This document shows, piece by piece, positions 45,222 through 55,361 of a stretch of DNA of 64,000 bases. The stretch spans positions 62,001 through 126,000 of the forward strand of contig JANQOQ010000001.1 of NCBI GenBank assembly GCA_028285755.1, read 5' to 3'. A program made the position numbers and the translations under genes. The DNA comes from Puniceicoccaceae bacterium (GTDB lineage Bacteria; Verrucomicrobiota; Verrucomicrobiia; Opitutales; JAFGAQ01). Below the pieces are notes generated by a model. The model had not been told where the DNA came from. It was given only the letters and a program-made list of their open reading frames with translations, and did no database searches. Numbering within the stretch: position 1 is the stretch's first letter; every line of letters begins with the position of its first letter.

Positions 45222-47248
45222 GGCACTTTTTGAGCGATTTTATCGCGAAGCGATACCATTTTGGCGCGTCCCCCCGGGCGCGCAACTTGCATACGCATCC
45301 ATTGAACCAAGGGATCGTAATTCTTTTGGATAGCATCGATCTTCAGAATGGTTTCAGCACATTTATCCAAGTCATTGAGCGCATAACTGAGCTGTGTGAT
45401 CCAGTAAAGTATAGGGAGCGTGTGTTCCGTTTCGGCATCCTTCAACATCGATTCAAATTGGCTTAAAGCTGCATCTATTTGGCCAGTGTCCACGAGCATG
45501 AGGCCGTGCTGATACCTTAATTCGTAATCATGAGGTAGTAGTGCTAGCGTATCGCGGGAAAGAGCCATCGCTGCCTCATACTCACCCTGCTTGCGATAAG
45601 TCTCTATTAATTGATAACGAACATGCAGGTGATAAGGATGTGCGATCAAATATTGTTTAAAACAGTCCTCTGCAGCCTCAAATTGACCCGAGTTAAAATA
45701 CGCCCTCGCTAAGTAGGGTAATATACGATCATGCACGGGCAAAATTGCTCGCGCCGTTTCACCTGCTTCAACGGCTGCCGGGTAGTCCTGCCTCTTGAAG
45801 GCTTTCATAACCTCAAGCCAATGTATATCCGCATGGAAACGTTGCCCATAGGCCAGAGTAGTAATTAATAGGGATACCACTCCACAGACTGTGATCACTA
45901 ACGTCTTCGGCAATAGCGATAATCGGTTGGCTGCGTCGACATCCGAACGTTCTTTGCTACGGTTAAGTATTAGCCCTAGGCACAATGCAAATATAGACGA
46001 ATCCCAGGCCAGACTGGCATAGCTACTGAGTGCTGCATTCATGAGAATCGTAAGCAGGGCAATCAATATCGGGGTGCGCTGTAATACTAAGAATGGATTT
46101 TCTCTAAAAAGGACAGTGAGATTTCGGATAATCAATAGAGCAATTACTATGAAAAGGAGCGCACCCACCCAACCCGTCTCAGCAAAAAGCTGCAGATAAT
46201 CATTATGTGCGGTATGTGGCATCCTGTTGAGAAGGATTGCCCGATAATCACCCGTCTCACTAGGGATGGCTGGATAATGGTCATTCCATGAACCCAGGCC
46301 CACCCCTGTCCAATCGTTCTCCGCTATCATGTGTAAGGTATTTCGGTAAAGGGATAGTCGCACTTGTATTGCTGAGGATTCCTCAAAGCGGGCACTGTCC
46401 AACTCCTCATTCTCAAAATAGCTGCTAAAATCAAACCACCTGCCCCAGAATGATTCCTCGTCCCGTATTCCAATCGAGAAACTGGCTGTAATCAGTGCAA
46501 ACGAGGTAACACCAATGAGAGCAATTCCCCTTAAGCGATAGGTGCTTACCCAGCTGATAAATTCATTACGATGCGCAAAAACCAGTAAACCCAATACCAA
46601 TCCCACACTCAAAATGAGGCTCAGGGTGCTCGCCTGCGAATTGATCAGAAAAAATGCCTGAAGCTGGAGCAACACACTCAACAAATAGAGCAAGCGGGCT
46701 TTAGAAGTTTCGCGAGTCCAATACTCAGCAATTGAAAAACAGAGGCTGACGATGAGAAAGTGAGCCGCTACATTCTTATTAAAAAAAGTGGCAGCAGGGC
46801 CAACAGACTGGCCAATGCCATCCCACCCTGTATAAAATTGAATCTGGATTAGCACGGCGATGCCCATCCCCGAAAGAGTGAATACCCTTTGCAGCAAAGA
46901 TTGTAACTGATCCAACCTCGGTACACTCTGAGCCCAGAGTATCAACAGAAAACACATCCAAGCCTGATTGAAGCTATGTACCGCCTCAAAACGATCAATG
47001 CTATAGCTGATAGTGATGCCTGCCCAAATTAATAGGGCCAGGATGCCCGGATTTACTAACCTGCGGAAATTACGGATCAGGTTTTGCCGAAATGGCTTAT
47101 CAAATAGTGAAATCAGCAATACCCAGTAGATGAGCCCATGCAGCAAGAGCAGTTTAGGGAAATTCGCATACTCAGTCAGATGCTCCGATACCACAAATGG
47201 AATCACCAGCATTCCCAGCGCAAACAGTCTTAAATAGAACCCAGTCAC
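45218..47248 (-). CDS. O-antigen ligase/polymerase family protein with TPR tail
   Basis: A 676-residue inner-membrane protein. Residues 1-470 contain about 11 hydrophobic segments, with the O-antigen ligase (Wzy_C/WaaL-type) signature in the large periplasmic loop region PHTAHNDYLQLFAETGWVGA. Residues 490-670 hold TPR helices (AYFNSGQFEAAEDCFKQYLI, YRKQGEYEAAMALSRDTLAL). Proteins of this layout ligate or polymerise glycans on the periplasmic side, or glycosylate proteins. Which acceptor is used is not visible, and no other glycan assembly gene is adjacent. Confidence 0.88.
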   Translation of the reverse strand: MTGFYLRLFALGMLVIPFVVSEHLTEYANFPKLLLLHGLIYWVLLISLFDKPFRQNLIRNFRRLVNPGILALLIWAGITISYSIDRFEAVHSFNQAWMCFLLILWAQSVPRLDQLQSLLQRVFTLSGMGIAVLIQIQFYTGWDGIGQSVGPAATFFNKNVAAHFLIVSLCFSIAEYWTRETSKARLLYLLSVLLQLQAFFLINSQASTLSLILSVGLVLGLLVFAHRNEFISWVSTYRLRGIALIGVTSFALITASFSIGIRDEESFWGRWFDFSSYFENEELDSARFEESSAIQVRLSLYRNTLHMIAENDWTGVGLGSWNDHYPAIPSETGDYRAILLNRMPHTAHNDYLQLFAETGWVGALLFIVIALLIIRNLTVLFRENPFLVLQRTPILIALLTILMNAALSSYASLAWDSSIFALCLGLILNRSKERSDVDAANRLSLLPKTLVITVCGVVSLLITTLAYGQRFHADIHWLEVMKAFKRQDYPAAVEAGETARAILPVHDRILPYLARAYFNSGQFEAAEDCFKQYLIAHPYHLHVRYQLIETYRKQGEYEAAMALSRDTLALLPHDYELRYQHGLMLVDTGQIDAALSQFESMLKDAETEHTLPILYWITQLSYALNDLDKCAETILKIDAIQKNYDPLVQWMRMQVARPGGRAKMVSLRDKIAQKVP

Positions 47249-47477
47249 GTACCAATAATCTTACCATCAATTCAGTTACCGTAACGAACAAACGGAAACT
47301 CTAATACTAATTCTGATAAGCTAACCTCGAACTCTATACAGGAAAAGAATTTTTATTATTAGTTGCTCTACTGTTTTAATCAAAATCCTTAAATTCGACA
47401 AAAAAAAATCGGTAACCTATTTACTTAGAATCCCAAAAAGACGATTGTAATGTATTTACAGGCAAATCATTACAAAT

Positions 47478-50400
47478 TTGAGAGCACTATTAAATAGATT
47501 CTATAATGCCCTTGCAGTTACGTGTTTGGGAATAGGTCTTGTTGCTCACGCTAATATTAATAATTATAACATTCAGCATTATGGTGTTAGCGATGGGCTA
47601 CCCATGCTTGATGTTAACGCCATAGCACAAGACGACTTTGGGTTTATTTGGATCGGCACCGGGGATGGATTATCAAGATTTGATGGCAAGCGCTTTTACA
47701 ACTTTCGCAAGAACCCCAATGATACCCATAGCTTATATTCCAACCGGGTTTTAACCCTTCTCAAAGATCGCAATCAAAATCGTTTATGGCTGGGAACCCG
47801 GGGAGGTGGCTTACAATGGTTTGAACCTGGAAAGAGCGGATTTTACACTTTTGAATTTAGCGAAGAAGATGAGGATCTCAAAAAATCCACCATTAGCAGT
47901 ATGTTTCAGGGGCAAGGATCAAAATTATGGTTGAGCCTAATGGACTATGGGGGACTCGTTCGCGTTGACACGGAAGACGGGAACGTGACACGCATTGCAA
48001 AGTCTAATTTTGGATTACCCGAAAATTGGCGATACAACGTATACGCGATCACAAGATATTCAGATACGCAATTGTTACTCGGAACCAATCACGGCCTCTA
48101 TAAGCTCAATACCGATTCATTGAACTTAGATTTCATTGATTTAAGTAAACTGGACAACAGCATATCCAAATGGCTGGATATCAGCTCAATTCAGGTAGGC
48201 TTGGATGGCAAAATATGGTTAGGCACCAAAGACTATGGGTTGCTGCTTCTGGACACCCCTAAGAATACACTAACCCAATACACGGATACTGAGGGGCATG
48301 GTTCACTGGGAGACGATGACATCGAGCAACTCCATATGGATGATAGTGGCACGCTCTGGGTCGCTAACGAAAAGACCCTCGATAGCATAGATACGGCTAC
48401 CCGAAGGATACTTACCAACATGCTGGAATCTAAGAATGAGTTACGGGTAACCGACTTCTTTAAGGATAAACAAGGCATTATCTGGATCGGTTTTGAAGAC
48501 GGTGGACTCACTAAGATCACTCCGAAACGATTTAACTACACCCATTGGCAGCATCAACCTGACAATCCCAACAGTCTCCCCGGATATCATATATACGGTA
48601 TTACTGAAGACTCTCGAAAGCGCATATGGCTGGGCTCAAAATCATCAGGAGTCTCAGTATATGACCCATTGAGCGAAACGTTTAACCACTACGACGAAAG
48701 CGATGAGCCGGGCGCATTAAGCAATTCTACCATTCTATATGTGCATGAATGCAAAAACAAACTAATGTGGATTGCAAACGGTCGCGGCTTGGAACGCTTT
48801 GATGAGCACTCACAAACATTCATCAGTTACAATGAGAAAATAGAACACGCCATAGGTAGAAATTTAAGATCGGTTTACAAATTGGCAAATGACTCATCCG
48901 GCAACCTTTGGGTACCTACCCGGCATGACATCTTGAGATACTTACCGGAAACGGACAGTTTTGAAAAACTTTATGTCAATGAAGCTTTTTCAAGCTTTGA
49001 AAAACAAACAAGATTCCGCCTACTCTTCGAAGACTCGAAGGGTAATTTTTACGCAGGTACAGACCATGGTGTCCTGGAGTTTAATGAAGATAAGACAAAC
49101 TTCACGGTGCATTCCCTTGAGCATGGCCTTATCAACCCCGAGATCCGGGCATTCCTCGAGGATAGCAGTGGCAACATCTGGTTAGCCACCCGGGGTGGGC
49201 TCATTAAGTGGGATCGTAATCAAAATTCATTTGAGAACTATACGTCGCAAAACGGTTTACCCAGCGATATTGTATACGGAATCGAACAAGATGACTCCGG
49301 GTATTTATGGCTTAGTACTACTTCGGGAATATGTAAATTTAACCCGAATACCGGCGAATCGCGCGCATATGATGTGCACGATGGTTTGGACGTGAGCGGT
49401 TTTGAACTCTTTTCCCATGAAAAACTGCATGATGGGAGAATCGTCTTTGGGGGAAAGAATGGGGTTGTCATCCTGGATCCCTCTGAAATGCAAATTTATA
49501 GAGAACAGCACCCTTTACACATCACCGAACTCGTGAACCATCGGCTCAGCGAAAAGAGTGACCCCCATATTTTTGACCGCCAAAAAATAGTACTTGAACA
49601 CTGGGAAGACTACCTGAGCTTAAACCTTGCATCACTTGATTTTTATGCTCCCCCTAAAACACAATATGCTTACCGTCTAAAGGGTTTCGAAACCTACTGG
49701 AATCATCTCGGTAATGACCGCACGATCAAATTTAATAATCTGGAACCCGGCAAGTATCAGCTTCAGGCCAAAGCTACCAATCATGACGGTGTATGGTCTG
49801 AATACCCAATCACGCTCGATATTAAAGTAAAAAAACCCTGGTGGGGTACTTGGATATTTAGATCCGTTATCTTGAGCGCCATACTATTGGTCGGCTACAT
49901 TATTCATAAATATGTGACAACCCGCATTCGCAGACACAATCAGGCACTCAAACTTGAAGTTGAAGAGCGCATAAAAATGGAACAGGCACTCATCCAGGCT
50001 AAAAACCAGGCTGAAATCGCAAATCAATCCAAAAGTGCGTTCCTCGCAAACATGAGCCACGAAATCCGTACTCCCATGAACGGTATAATCGGTATGTCGG
50101 GTCTGTTGATCGAAGAAGATCTTAAAAAGGAAGACAAAAAGGCGGTCGAAGTGATACGTGGGTGCGCCAAGACCCTGATGCACCTCATCAATGAGATCTT
50201 GGATTACTCTAAGATCGAAGCAGGTAAAACCAGCATCGAAAATGAAGAATTTGATATTGTGGAGTTATGCGACGATATCAGCCTGATGCTCCATACACAG
50301 GCCTATAATAAAAAAATCCAATTCACTACCAGCATATGCCACAGAATCCCTCGCTATCTCTATGGAGATGCCACCCGCATCCGACAGATGCTGGTGAACC

Positions 50401-51590
50401 TACTTGGAAATGCCATAAAATTCACGGCAAAGGGGGAAGTGTGCCTCATGATCAGTCTTCTCGATAGTAAGCCTGATAAAAAAGTTATACTTTTTAAGGT
50501 GAAGGATACTGGAATCGGTATTTCGCAATCGAAAATCGATAGTGTATTTGAACCATTCAACCAGGCAGATAACTCGATTACACGTGAATTTGGAGGCACA
50601 GGTCTGGGTCTCACGATCACAAAACGCATCTGCGAACTATGCGGAGGCAGCATTGGAGTGGAGAGTGTCGAAGGTAAAGGATCAACATTTTGGATAAAAC
50701 TCCCGCTTAGGACTACTCGCAAAAAAGATTCCTATCATCCACTGGAAGGCCAACGGATATTATTGATTGATCGACAGCACAATAGCCGAACAGCCGTTGC
50801 CAATCTGCTAAATCGTGCCCGATGCCTCACCTATCAAGTGGATTCAAACAAACTGGCAAAGCATATCTGTGAAAAACAATACAATACGGACCAAGGCTTT
50901 GACTGCATCTTGTTTAACTATTCCGCAGATGAACATAAAGACATCCTGGATCTTGCAAAGAGTATTCGCAAAATTGCATTAAATAGAACCCCTCCCCTTT
51001 TACTGATGGCTTTTTTGCAGGACAACATCGATTTCGAACCATTTGAAAATGCAGGCTTTACGAGTATCATTAGCAAACCGGTACAGGAAAAAGACCTCGT
51101 TGAGGCACTTTACAGCAAGATCGAAGTTAAAAAAACGCCAGACAGTGTACCTTCCGAAACCCGGATTCCTGAAAAATTGGAAAAATTAAACACCGATCAC
51201 AAAATATTGGTGGTAGAGGATAATCAGGTAAATAAGAAGGTGGTGGGGCAAATTTTGACAAAACTGGGTTTTGAACGTGATTTTGCAAGTGACGGTGTCG
51301 AAGCTTTAAGCATGTTAAAAAAGCACTCGTATGATCTCGTTTTAATGGATGTAAACATGCCCTTACTGGATGGACTCGAAACCACACGAAGGATTCGTTC
51401 CGGCGTAATACCCGAAATAGACACCCGAATACCCATCATTGCATTGACGGCCATGGCCTATAAGGAAGACGAAGAAAAATGCTTGGAAGCGGGTATGGAT
51501 TCATTCCTGACAAAACCTTTCAGCAAAGAGAAACTCGCAAAGTTATTGAATCAATTTCTAAAGCTGGAACTGGAATACAGCACGCGATAA
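47478..51590 (+). CDS. Hybrid two-component sensor kinase (propeller, Y_Y_Y, kinase, two receivers)
   Basis: A 1370-residue sensor of HTCS-like layout. A TTG start at 47478 is indicated: the in-frame stop at 47448 leaves no ATG or GTG before the signal peptide ([16 protein letters not shown]). Residues 30-700 are two-component-regulator propeller blades ([19 protein letters not shown]). The Y_Y_Y domain is at about 722-787 and a membrane segment at 793-815. HisKA has phosphorylated H861 ([11 protein letters not shown]); HATPase at 960-1075 has the N, G1 and G2 boxes. Receiver 1 (about 1091-1215) lacks a phosphorylatable aspartate; receiver 2 (1242-1360) has D1291 (LMDVNMP). There is no DNA-binding domain, unlike Bacteroidetes HTCS, so a separate partner must carry the output. 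It probably senses a glycan breakdown product. Confidence 0.93.
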   Translation: MRALLNRFYNALAVTCLGIGLVAHANINNYNIQHYGVSDGLPMLDVNAIAQDDFGFIWIGTGDGLSRFDGKRFYNFRKNPNDTHSLYSNRVLTLLKDRNQNRLWLGTRGGGLQWFEPGKSGFYTFEFSEEDEDLKKSTISSMFQGQGSKLWLSLMDYGGLVRVDTEDGNVTRIAKSNFGLPENWRYNVYAITRYSDTQLLLGTNHGLYKLNTDSLNLDFIDLSKLDNSISKWLDISSIQVGLDGKIWLGTKDYGLLLLDTPKNTLTQYTDTEGHGSLGDDDIEQLHMDDSGTLWVANEKTLDSIDTATRRILTNMLESKNELRVTDFFKDKQGIIWIGFEDGGLTKITPKRFNYTHWQHQPDNPNSLPGYHIYGITEDSRKRIWLGSKSSGVSVYDPLSETFNHYDESDEPGALSNSTILYVHECKNKLMWIANGRGLERFDEHSQTFISYNEKIEHAIGRNLRSVYKLANDSSGNLWVPTRHDILRYLPETDSFEKLYVNEAFSSFEKQTRFRLLFEDSKGNFYAGTDHGVLEFNEDKTNFTVHSLEHGLINPEIRAFLEDSSGNIWLATRGGLIKWDRNQNSFENYTSQNGLPSDIVYGIEQDDSGYLWLSTTSGICKFNPNTGESRAYDVHDGLDVSGFELFSHEKLHDGRIVFGGKNGVVILDPSEMQIYREQHPLHITELVNHRLSEKSDPHIFDRQKIVLEHWEDYLSLNLASLDFYAPPKTQYAYRLKGFETYWNHLGNDRTIKFNNLEPGKYQLQAKATNHDGVWSEYPITLDIKVKKPWWGTWIFRSVILSAILLVGYIIHKYVTTRIRRHNQALKLEVEERIKMEQALIQAKNQAEIANQSKSAFLANMSHEIRTPMNGIIGMSGLLIEEDLKKEDKKAVEVIRGCAKTLMHLINEILDYSKIEAGKTSIENEEFDIVELCDDISLMLHTQAYNKKIQFTTSICHRIPRYLYGDATRIRQMLVNLLGNAIKFTAKGEVCLMISLLDSKPDKKVILFKVKDTGIGISQSKIDSVFEPFNQADNSITREFGGTGLGLTITKRICELCGGSIGVESVEGKGSTFWIKLPLRTTRKKDSYHPLEGQRILLIDRQHNSRTAVANLLNRARCLTYQVDSNKLAKHICEKQYNTDQGFDCILFNYSADEHKDILDLAKSIRKIALNRTPPLLLMAFLQDNIDFEPFENAGFTSIISKPVQEKDLVEALYSKIEVKKTPDSVPSETRIPEKLEKLNTDHKILVVEDNQVNKKVVGQILTKLGFERDFASDGVEALSMLKKHSYDLVLMDVNMPLLDGLETTRRIRSGVIPEIDTRIPIIALTAMAYKEDEEKCLEAGMDSFLTKPFSKEKLAKLLNQFLKLELEYSTR

Positions 51591-51636
51591 GCAAATCGTG
51601 CCACTTAATGAGCATACCCATAAACCTGTATTAACG

Positions 51637-53070
51637 CTACTTCGTCGCAGGATTGTATTTTGGATTCGGCACTGGAAACTGAGCTCCTGCCGCTTTTTGC
51701 CATTGCTTAAGCTTATGATGCAGATGCTGGGCTATACCCGGATACTCACCAGCGATATTCTGACTCTCGCTGATATCCCGCGATAAATCATACAATTCCA
51801 GCCGATTGCCCTCGAACAGTTCAATCAATTTATACGGCCCCATACGAATGGCACCCGCTGGGATCGCCTCCGGGTTACTATGATAATGGGGGTAGTGCCA
51901 GTATATCGCATCCCGTTCGAGCCGTCCCTGACCTTTGAACAGCGGCAACAAGCTCTTTCCGGAACTGTAATCATCCTCCATTCCTGCGAGCTCCATAAAT
52001 GTCGCAAAAAAATCGGGAGTGCTTACCGGAACGCAAGACTCACTGCCAGCCTCAATTATCCCTTCCCAACTCATAATGAGGGGCACGCGTATGCCCCCTT
52101 CATAGATCGAGGATTTGCCGGCACGCAGCGGGTAATTATTAGTTGGAGCGGGGTATTTTCCGGCCTTATTGTGCAAACCTCCATTATCCGAGTAAAATAC
52201 GATGAGCGTGTTTTTCAGGAGATCCAGATCTTTCAACAACTCCACCAAGCGCCCGACATTAGTATCGATGGTCTCGATCATTGCTGCGTAGCGGGGATTG
52301 GCGATATGCCTGCCCTTGTAGCGGGTAGCCTTTTCTTCATATTTGGGCAGGAGCACAGGCTTTGGCTCCAGTGGGGTATGGGGTAGATAATAGGATAAAT
52401 TCAGGTAAAACGGGCTATGCTGATGATCCTTTATGTATTGGATCGCTACCTCAGTCTGCACATCATCCAGATGGTCACCCGCTTTACCCACTTTTTCGTA
52501 GTATGGCAGTTCGAGCAGTTTCTGGGTGGCATAGTCAACTCCACTGAACGGGTGAAAATAATTAGGCGTATATCCACGGTGATGCCCGCCGACTGCAAAT
52601 TGAAAGCCGTGATGCTCCGGGTAAAATGCCTCTTCGCCCAGATGCCACTTGCCAATATGCGCAGTCGCATAACCGGCTTCCAAAAGCCGCTCAGCGATCG
52701 TGCTTGTCTCCAACGGCAATTGGTTGAGAATCTCAGGTACTTGCAGCAAGCGATTGGGTCTGAGCCCGCGAACTGCCTGCAAACCGGGGATCCAATCCGT
52801 TATACCAATCTCAGCCGGATATTTGCCTGTGAACAGGCTCGCGCGCGTTGGCGAGCAGACGGGTGCTGCGGCATAAGCATCGGTAAAGCGCATCCCACTT
52901 GCAGCCAATTCGTCAATATGGGGGGTTTCGTGGAAAGGGTGCCCATAGCAGGCCAAATCACTCCAACCCAGATCGTCCGTAAAGATCATGAGGATATTGG
53001 GCTTATCAGTAATCGCGTTCAAAAAAGAACCACAAATTCCAAATCCTAAAATAGTAACCAAGCGTAACAT
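51637..53070 (-). CDS. Secreted sulfatase (S1 family, CSPTR)
   Basis: A 477-residue exported sulfatase. Signal peptide at residues 1-20. Metal-binding D32-D33 sit in ILMIFTDDLGW, and the cysteine converted to formylglycine is C72 in CSPTRASLFTG. IGKWHLG and the C-terminal LYDLSRDISESQNIAGEYP are also typical. It removes sulfate esters from polysaccharides, probably algal. It needs a formylglycine-generating enzyme; the two FGE-fold proteins in this window cannot do this because they lack the active cysteines. Divergent from the ECF sigma gene with 110 bases between. Confidence 0.95.
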   Translation of the reverse strand: MLRLVTILGFGICGSFLNAITDKPNILMIFTDDLGWSDLACYGHPFHETPHIDELAASGMRFTDAYAAAPVCSPTRASLFTGKYPAEIGITDWIPGLQAVRGLRPNRLLQVPEILNQLPLETSTIAERLLEAGYATAHIGKWHLGEEAFYPEHHGFQFAVGGHHRGYTPNYFHPFSGVDYATQKLLELPYYEKVGKAGDHLDDVQTEVAIQYIKDHQHSPFYLNLSYYLPHTPLEPKPVLLPKYEEKATRYKGRHIANPRYAAMIETIDTNVGRLVELLKDLDLLKNTLIVFYSDNGGLHNKAGKYPAPTNNYPLRAGKSSIYEGGIRVPLIMSWEGIIEAGSESCVPVSTPDFFATFMELAGMEDDYSSGKSLLPLFKGQGRLERDAIYWHYPHYHSNPEAIPAGAIRMGPYKLIELFEGNRLELYDLSRDISESQNIAGEYPGIAQHLHHKLKQWQKAAGAQFPVPNPKYNPATK

Positions 53071-53180
53071 AACTATATTCTAGACGCCCTTTTCCCCATA
53101 TTCTTTTAAAAAATTCGGTAACCCTTTTCATTTTTATCGGTATTCACCTATAAAAACTCTATTACAACTTGAATCCATCC

Positions 53181-53744
53181 ATGCATCCAGTAAGTGATAC
53201 CGAATTGATGATACGCACCCAACAGGGCGATTTACACTGTATGGGGTTGCTCTTTATGAAACATCAGCCGGTCATTCTGAAATACCTTATCCATAGAGGC
53301 GTGAGAGCTGCAGACGCAGAAGACCTCGCCCAGGAGACATTCTGGCGTATGCTGCGCTATCGCGACTCTTTTCAGAATCGCTACCCTTTTCGTGCGTGGA
53401 TGTATCAAATAGCACGCAACTGCCACGCGGACTACCTGCAAAAACTAAAACGAAACCCCCATATGCAGGACGACACCTCAGGAATCGAAGAAACAGAAGC
53501 ACCCGAGGATATCCGGCGTCATATGAACAAAAAGGATGATAAAGCAATACTTCGCAAAGCACTCAAAGCGCTTCCAGAGGAGAAAAGGGAGCTCTTGATA
53601 CTCGCACGTTTTCAGGGGCTTACCCACCGTGAAATCGGTAAGCTGATCGGTTGTAAAGAAAGTACCGTTAAAGTGCGCATACATCGGGCGCTTGGAGAAC
53701 TTAAAAACTTATTCGTACAATTTAGTGAAAGGAAAATGGCATGA
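53181..53744 (+). CDS. ECF-type RNA polymerase sigma factor
   Basis: A sigma-70 family factor of 187 residues from the ATG at 53181 (a TTG at 53169 would add four). Region 2 is seen in ELMIRTQQGDLHCMGLLF, DAEDLAQETFWRML and PFRAWMYQIARNCHADYL. Region 4 is ALPEEKRELLILARFQGL followed by the HTH HREIGKLIGCKESTVKVRIH. It directs RNA polymerase to a set of target promoters in response to a signal. The next gene overlaps by four bases (ATGA) and has one membrane segment, so it is the likely anti-sigma factor. GGTAACC at 53117, about 64 bases before the start, could be part of an autoregulated promoter. Confidence 0.93.
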   Translation: MHPVSDTELMIRTQQGDLHCMGLLFMKHQPVILKYLIHRGVRAADAEDLAQETFWRMLRYRDSFQNRYPFRAWMYQIARNCHADYLQKLKRNPHMQDDTSGIEETEAPEDIRRHMNKKDDKAILRKALKALPEEKRELLILARFQGLTHREIGKLIGCKESTVKVRIHRALGELKNLFVQFSERKMA

Positions 53745-54433
53745 ACGATAACATCAATCCTGAAGATCAGGAACTCTGGAATGAACTCGGCAAACTCGAA
53801 TATCCGGACACCCCTCCCGTTGATGAAGAAGGTGAAACGTTTCAAATACGGCTGGCCGCCTATAACGATGGTTATGAAGATGGCCTCGCCGCACAACAGA
53901 CCACCCGTGAATCAAAGATAACGCCATTTAGCAAGGGGCTGCTGAACACTTGGGCAATCGCAGCATGCTTTGTGATGGTCAGCTTTTTCGGTGGTATCCA
54001 GTTTCAAAGAACCAGCGAGGACACCTCCAATCTAAAAGCAGAATTGAGCTCGATACGTGAAATGATGGTGATCAATCTACTCGAAGAGGGCTCTGTGTCG
54101 CGGCGAATGGATGGCCTGCATAAAGCAAACCTCTGGCTCGAGCCGGGAGAAACCAAGGGCGAACTCCTGCTCAACACGCTGGCTAATGATCCCTCGACTT
54201 CCGTAAAACTCACCGCACTGGACTCATTAAGCACGTATCTAAGCTCGAAACAAGTCCGCCTGGAACTGGCCGATATCTGCCTACAGCTCAATGCCCCGGT
54301 GGTCCAGTTCGGTATATTACAATCTCTCATAGAATACGGTGAAAGCACTGAATACATACCCGTAGCCGATGCGCTCAAAGCTCAGGGCAAAAATCGTGTG
54401 ATCATCGACCGTATGCTCAATTCTACTATTTAA
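53741..54433 (+). CDS. Putative membrane anti-sigma factor with HEAT-like repeats
   Basis: A 230-residue protein without a recognised family. Residues 1-60 are acidic and cytoplasmic and could hold the sigma factor. One membrane segment is at about 67-88 (NTWAIAACFVMVSFFGGIQF). A coiled-coil-like helix follows (SNLKAELSSIREMMVINLLE), and residues 125-225 resemble HEAT-type helical repeats (SVKLTALDSLSTYLSSKQVR). No zinc-binding anti-sigma motif is present. The ATGA overlap with the sigma gene and membrane placement support the anti-sigma role; the HEAT part would then be the sensor outside the membrane. Confidence 0.72.
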   Translation: MNDNINPEDQELWNELGKLEYPDTPPVDEEGETFQIRLAAYNDGYEDGLAAQQTTRESKITPFSKGLLNTWAIAACFVMVSFFGGIQFQRTSEDTSNLKAELSSIREMMVINLLEEGSVSRRMDGLHKANLWLEPGETKGELLLNTLANDPSTSVKLTALDSLSTYLSSKQVRLELADICLQLNAPVVQFGILQSLIEYGESTEYIPVADALKAQGKNRVIIDRMLNSTI

Positions 54434-54451
54434 TAACAAACACAAACGAAT

Positions 54452-55210
54452 ATGAAAAGTATAGCATTACTCCCACTGATAGCCGCGAGCTACCTCTTTG
54501 CGGAACCCATGATCCCTTTTGAAGGACAAACCGCACAAGTCGAAATTCCTTTGAAAGACGAAGCATTGACTCTTAGGCACATGCATCTGGAGGGCAATAT
54601 CACTTACCGAAGCGGTGGCGTAAATACCGTTACCGTGACGCTCAGTGACTATGATGCAGACGAAGAGCTCGAATTCATGCGAGCGTATCTGAACTACAAT
54701 GAAGAAAATCATGTCTTGGAAATTCAGCTTCCGCCCGATGTCCTGTCGGATACGGACATTATCATAGAAGGCCCGTCCCAGGTTAATCTGAAACTGCAAA
54801 ACACAGATGGTGACATAGAAATCTCAGACACCTCGGGAGAACACGAGATCCATTCGATAGATGGCAACATCATATTGAGCAATGTTACTGGCGGACTCTA
54901 CATCGCCTCGGTAGACGGAGATATCAGCCTTATCAGCCGAAACCTGGAAAGTTTAACCGCGATTCACTGCAACACCGTGGATGGAGATCTCAATCTGGAG
55001 CTGCCCGCAGACATCAATGCGGATATTCAGGCAAACACGATTGACGGTGACATCATCATCGAGATGCCTAACAACAACTTAAAAATGCCACGATCACCTG
55101 TCGGCTCAAGTGTGCAGGGGACGTTGGGAGATGGGGGTATCATGATACAACTCAATACCGTGGATGGCGAAATAACGCTCAAACCCGTCGAAAACAACGG
55201 AGTATTGTAA
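54452..55210 (+). CDS. Exported DUF4097-like beta-helix protein
   Basis: A 252-residue secreted protein with a signal peptide at residues 1-17 (LLPLIAASYLFA). From about residue 100 onward it is built of short repeated strands with a DGDI-type turn (NTDGDIEIS, SIDGNIILS, SVDGDISLI, TVDGDLNLE, TIDGDIIIE, TVDGEITLK), the pattern of DUF4097 putative adhesins. It lies 18 bases after the probable anti-sigma gene and before a strong terminator, so the three genes form one operon. In other bacteria DUF4097 genes also occur beside ECF sigma/anti-sigma pairs, possibly for envelope stress sensing; the exact role is unknown. Confidence 0.82.
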   Translation: MKSIALLPLIAASYLFAEPMIPFEGQTAQVEIPLKDEALTLRHMHLEGNITYRSGGVNTVTVTLSDYDADEELEFMRAYLNYNEENHVLEIQLPPDVLSDTDIIIEGPSQVNLKLQNTDGDIEISDTSGEHEIHSIDGNIILSNVTGGLYIASVDGDISLISRNLESLTAIHCNTVDGDLNLELPADINADIQANTIDGDIIIEMPNNNLKMPRSPVGSSVQGTLGDGGIMIQLNTVDGEITLKPVENNGVL

Positions 55211-55290
55211 CGTAATTCTTGCATGCTCCAATGATACCAGAGCCGCACCTTCTGGATTACCGCATCATTGAACAATCCATTTAACTCCAA

Positions 55291-55316
55291 AGAGGCATAC
55301 AGGATGCCTCTTTTTT
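55291..55316 (+). terminator. Intrinsic terminator of the ECF sigma operon
   Basis: AGAGGCAT (55291-55298) pairs with ATGCCTCT (55304-55311) around a 5-base loop, followed by a T run to 55316. It ends the sigma/anti-sigma/DUF4097 operon and lies 45 bases before the end of the convergent hydrolase. Confidence 0.92.
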
Positions 55317-55361
55317 ACTTCAGGAGCTCTTTAAAGAAACTAGCAACAAATTCTAAACCAC

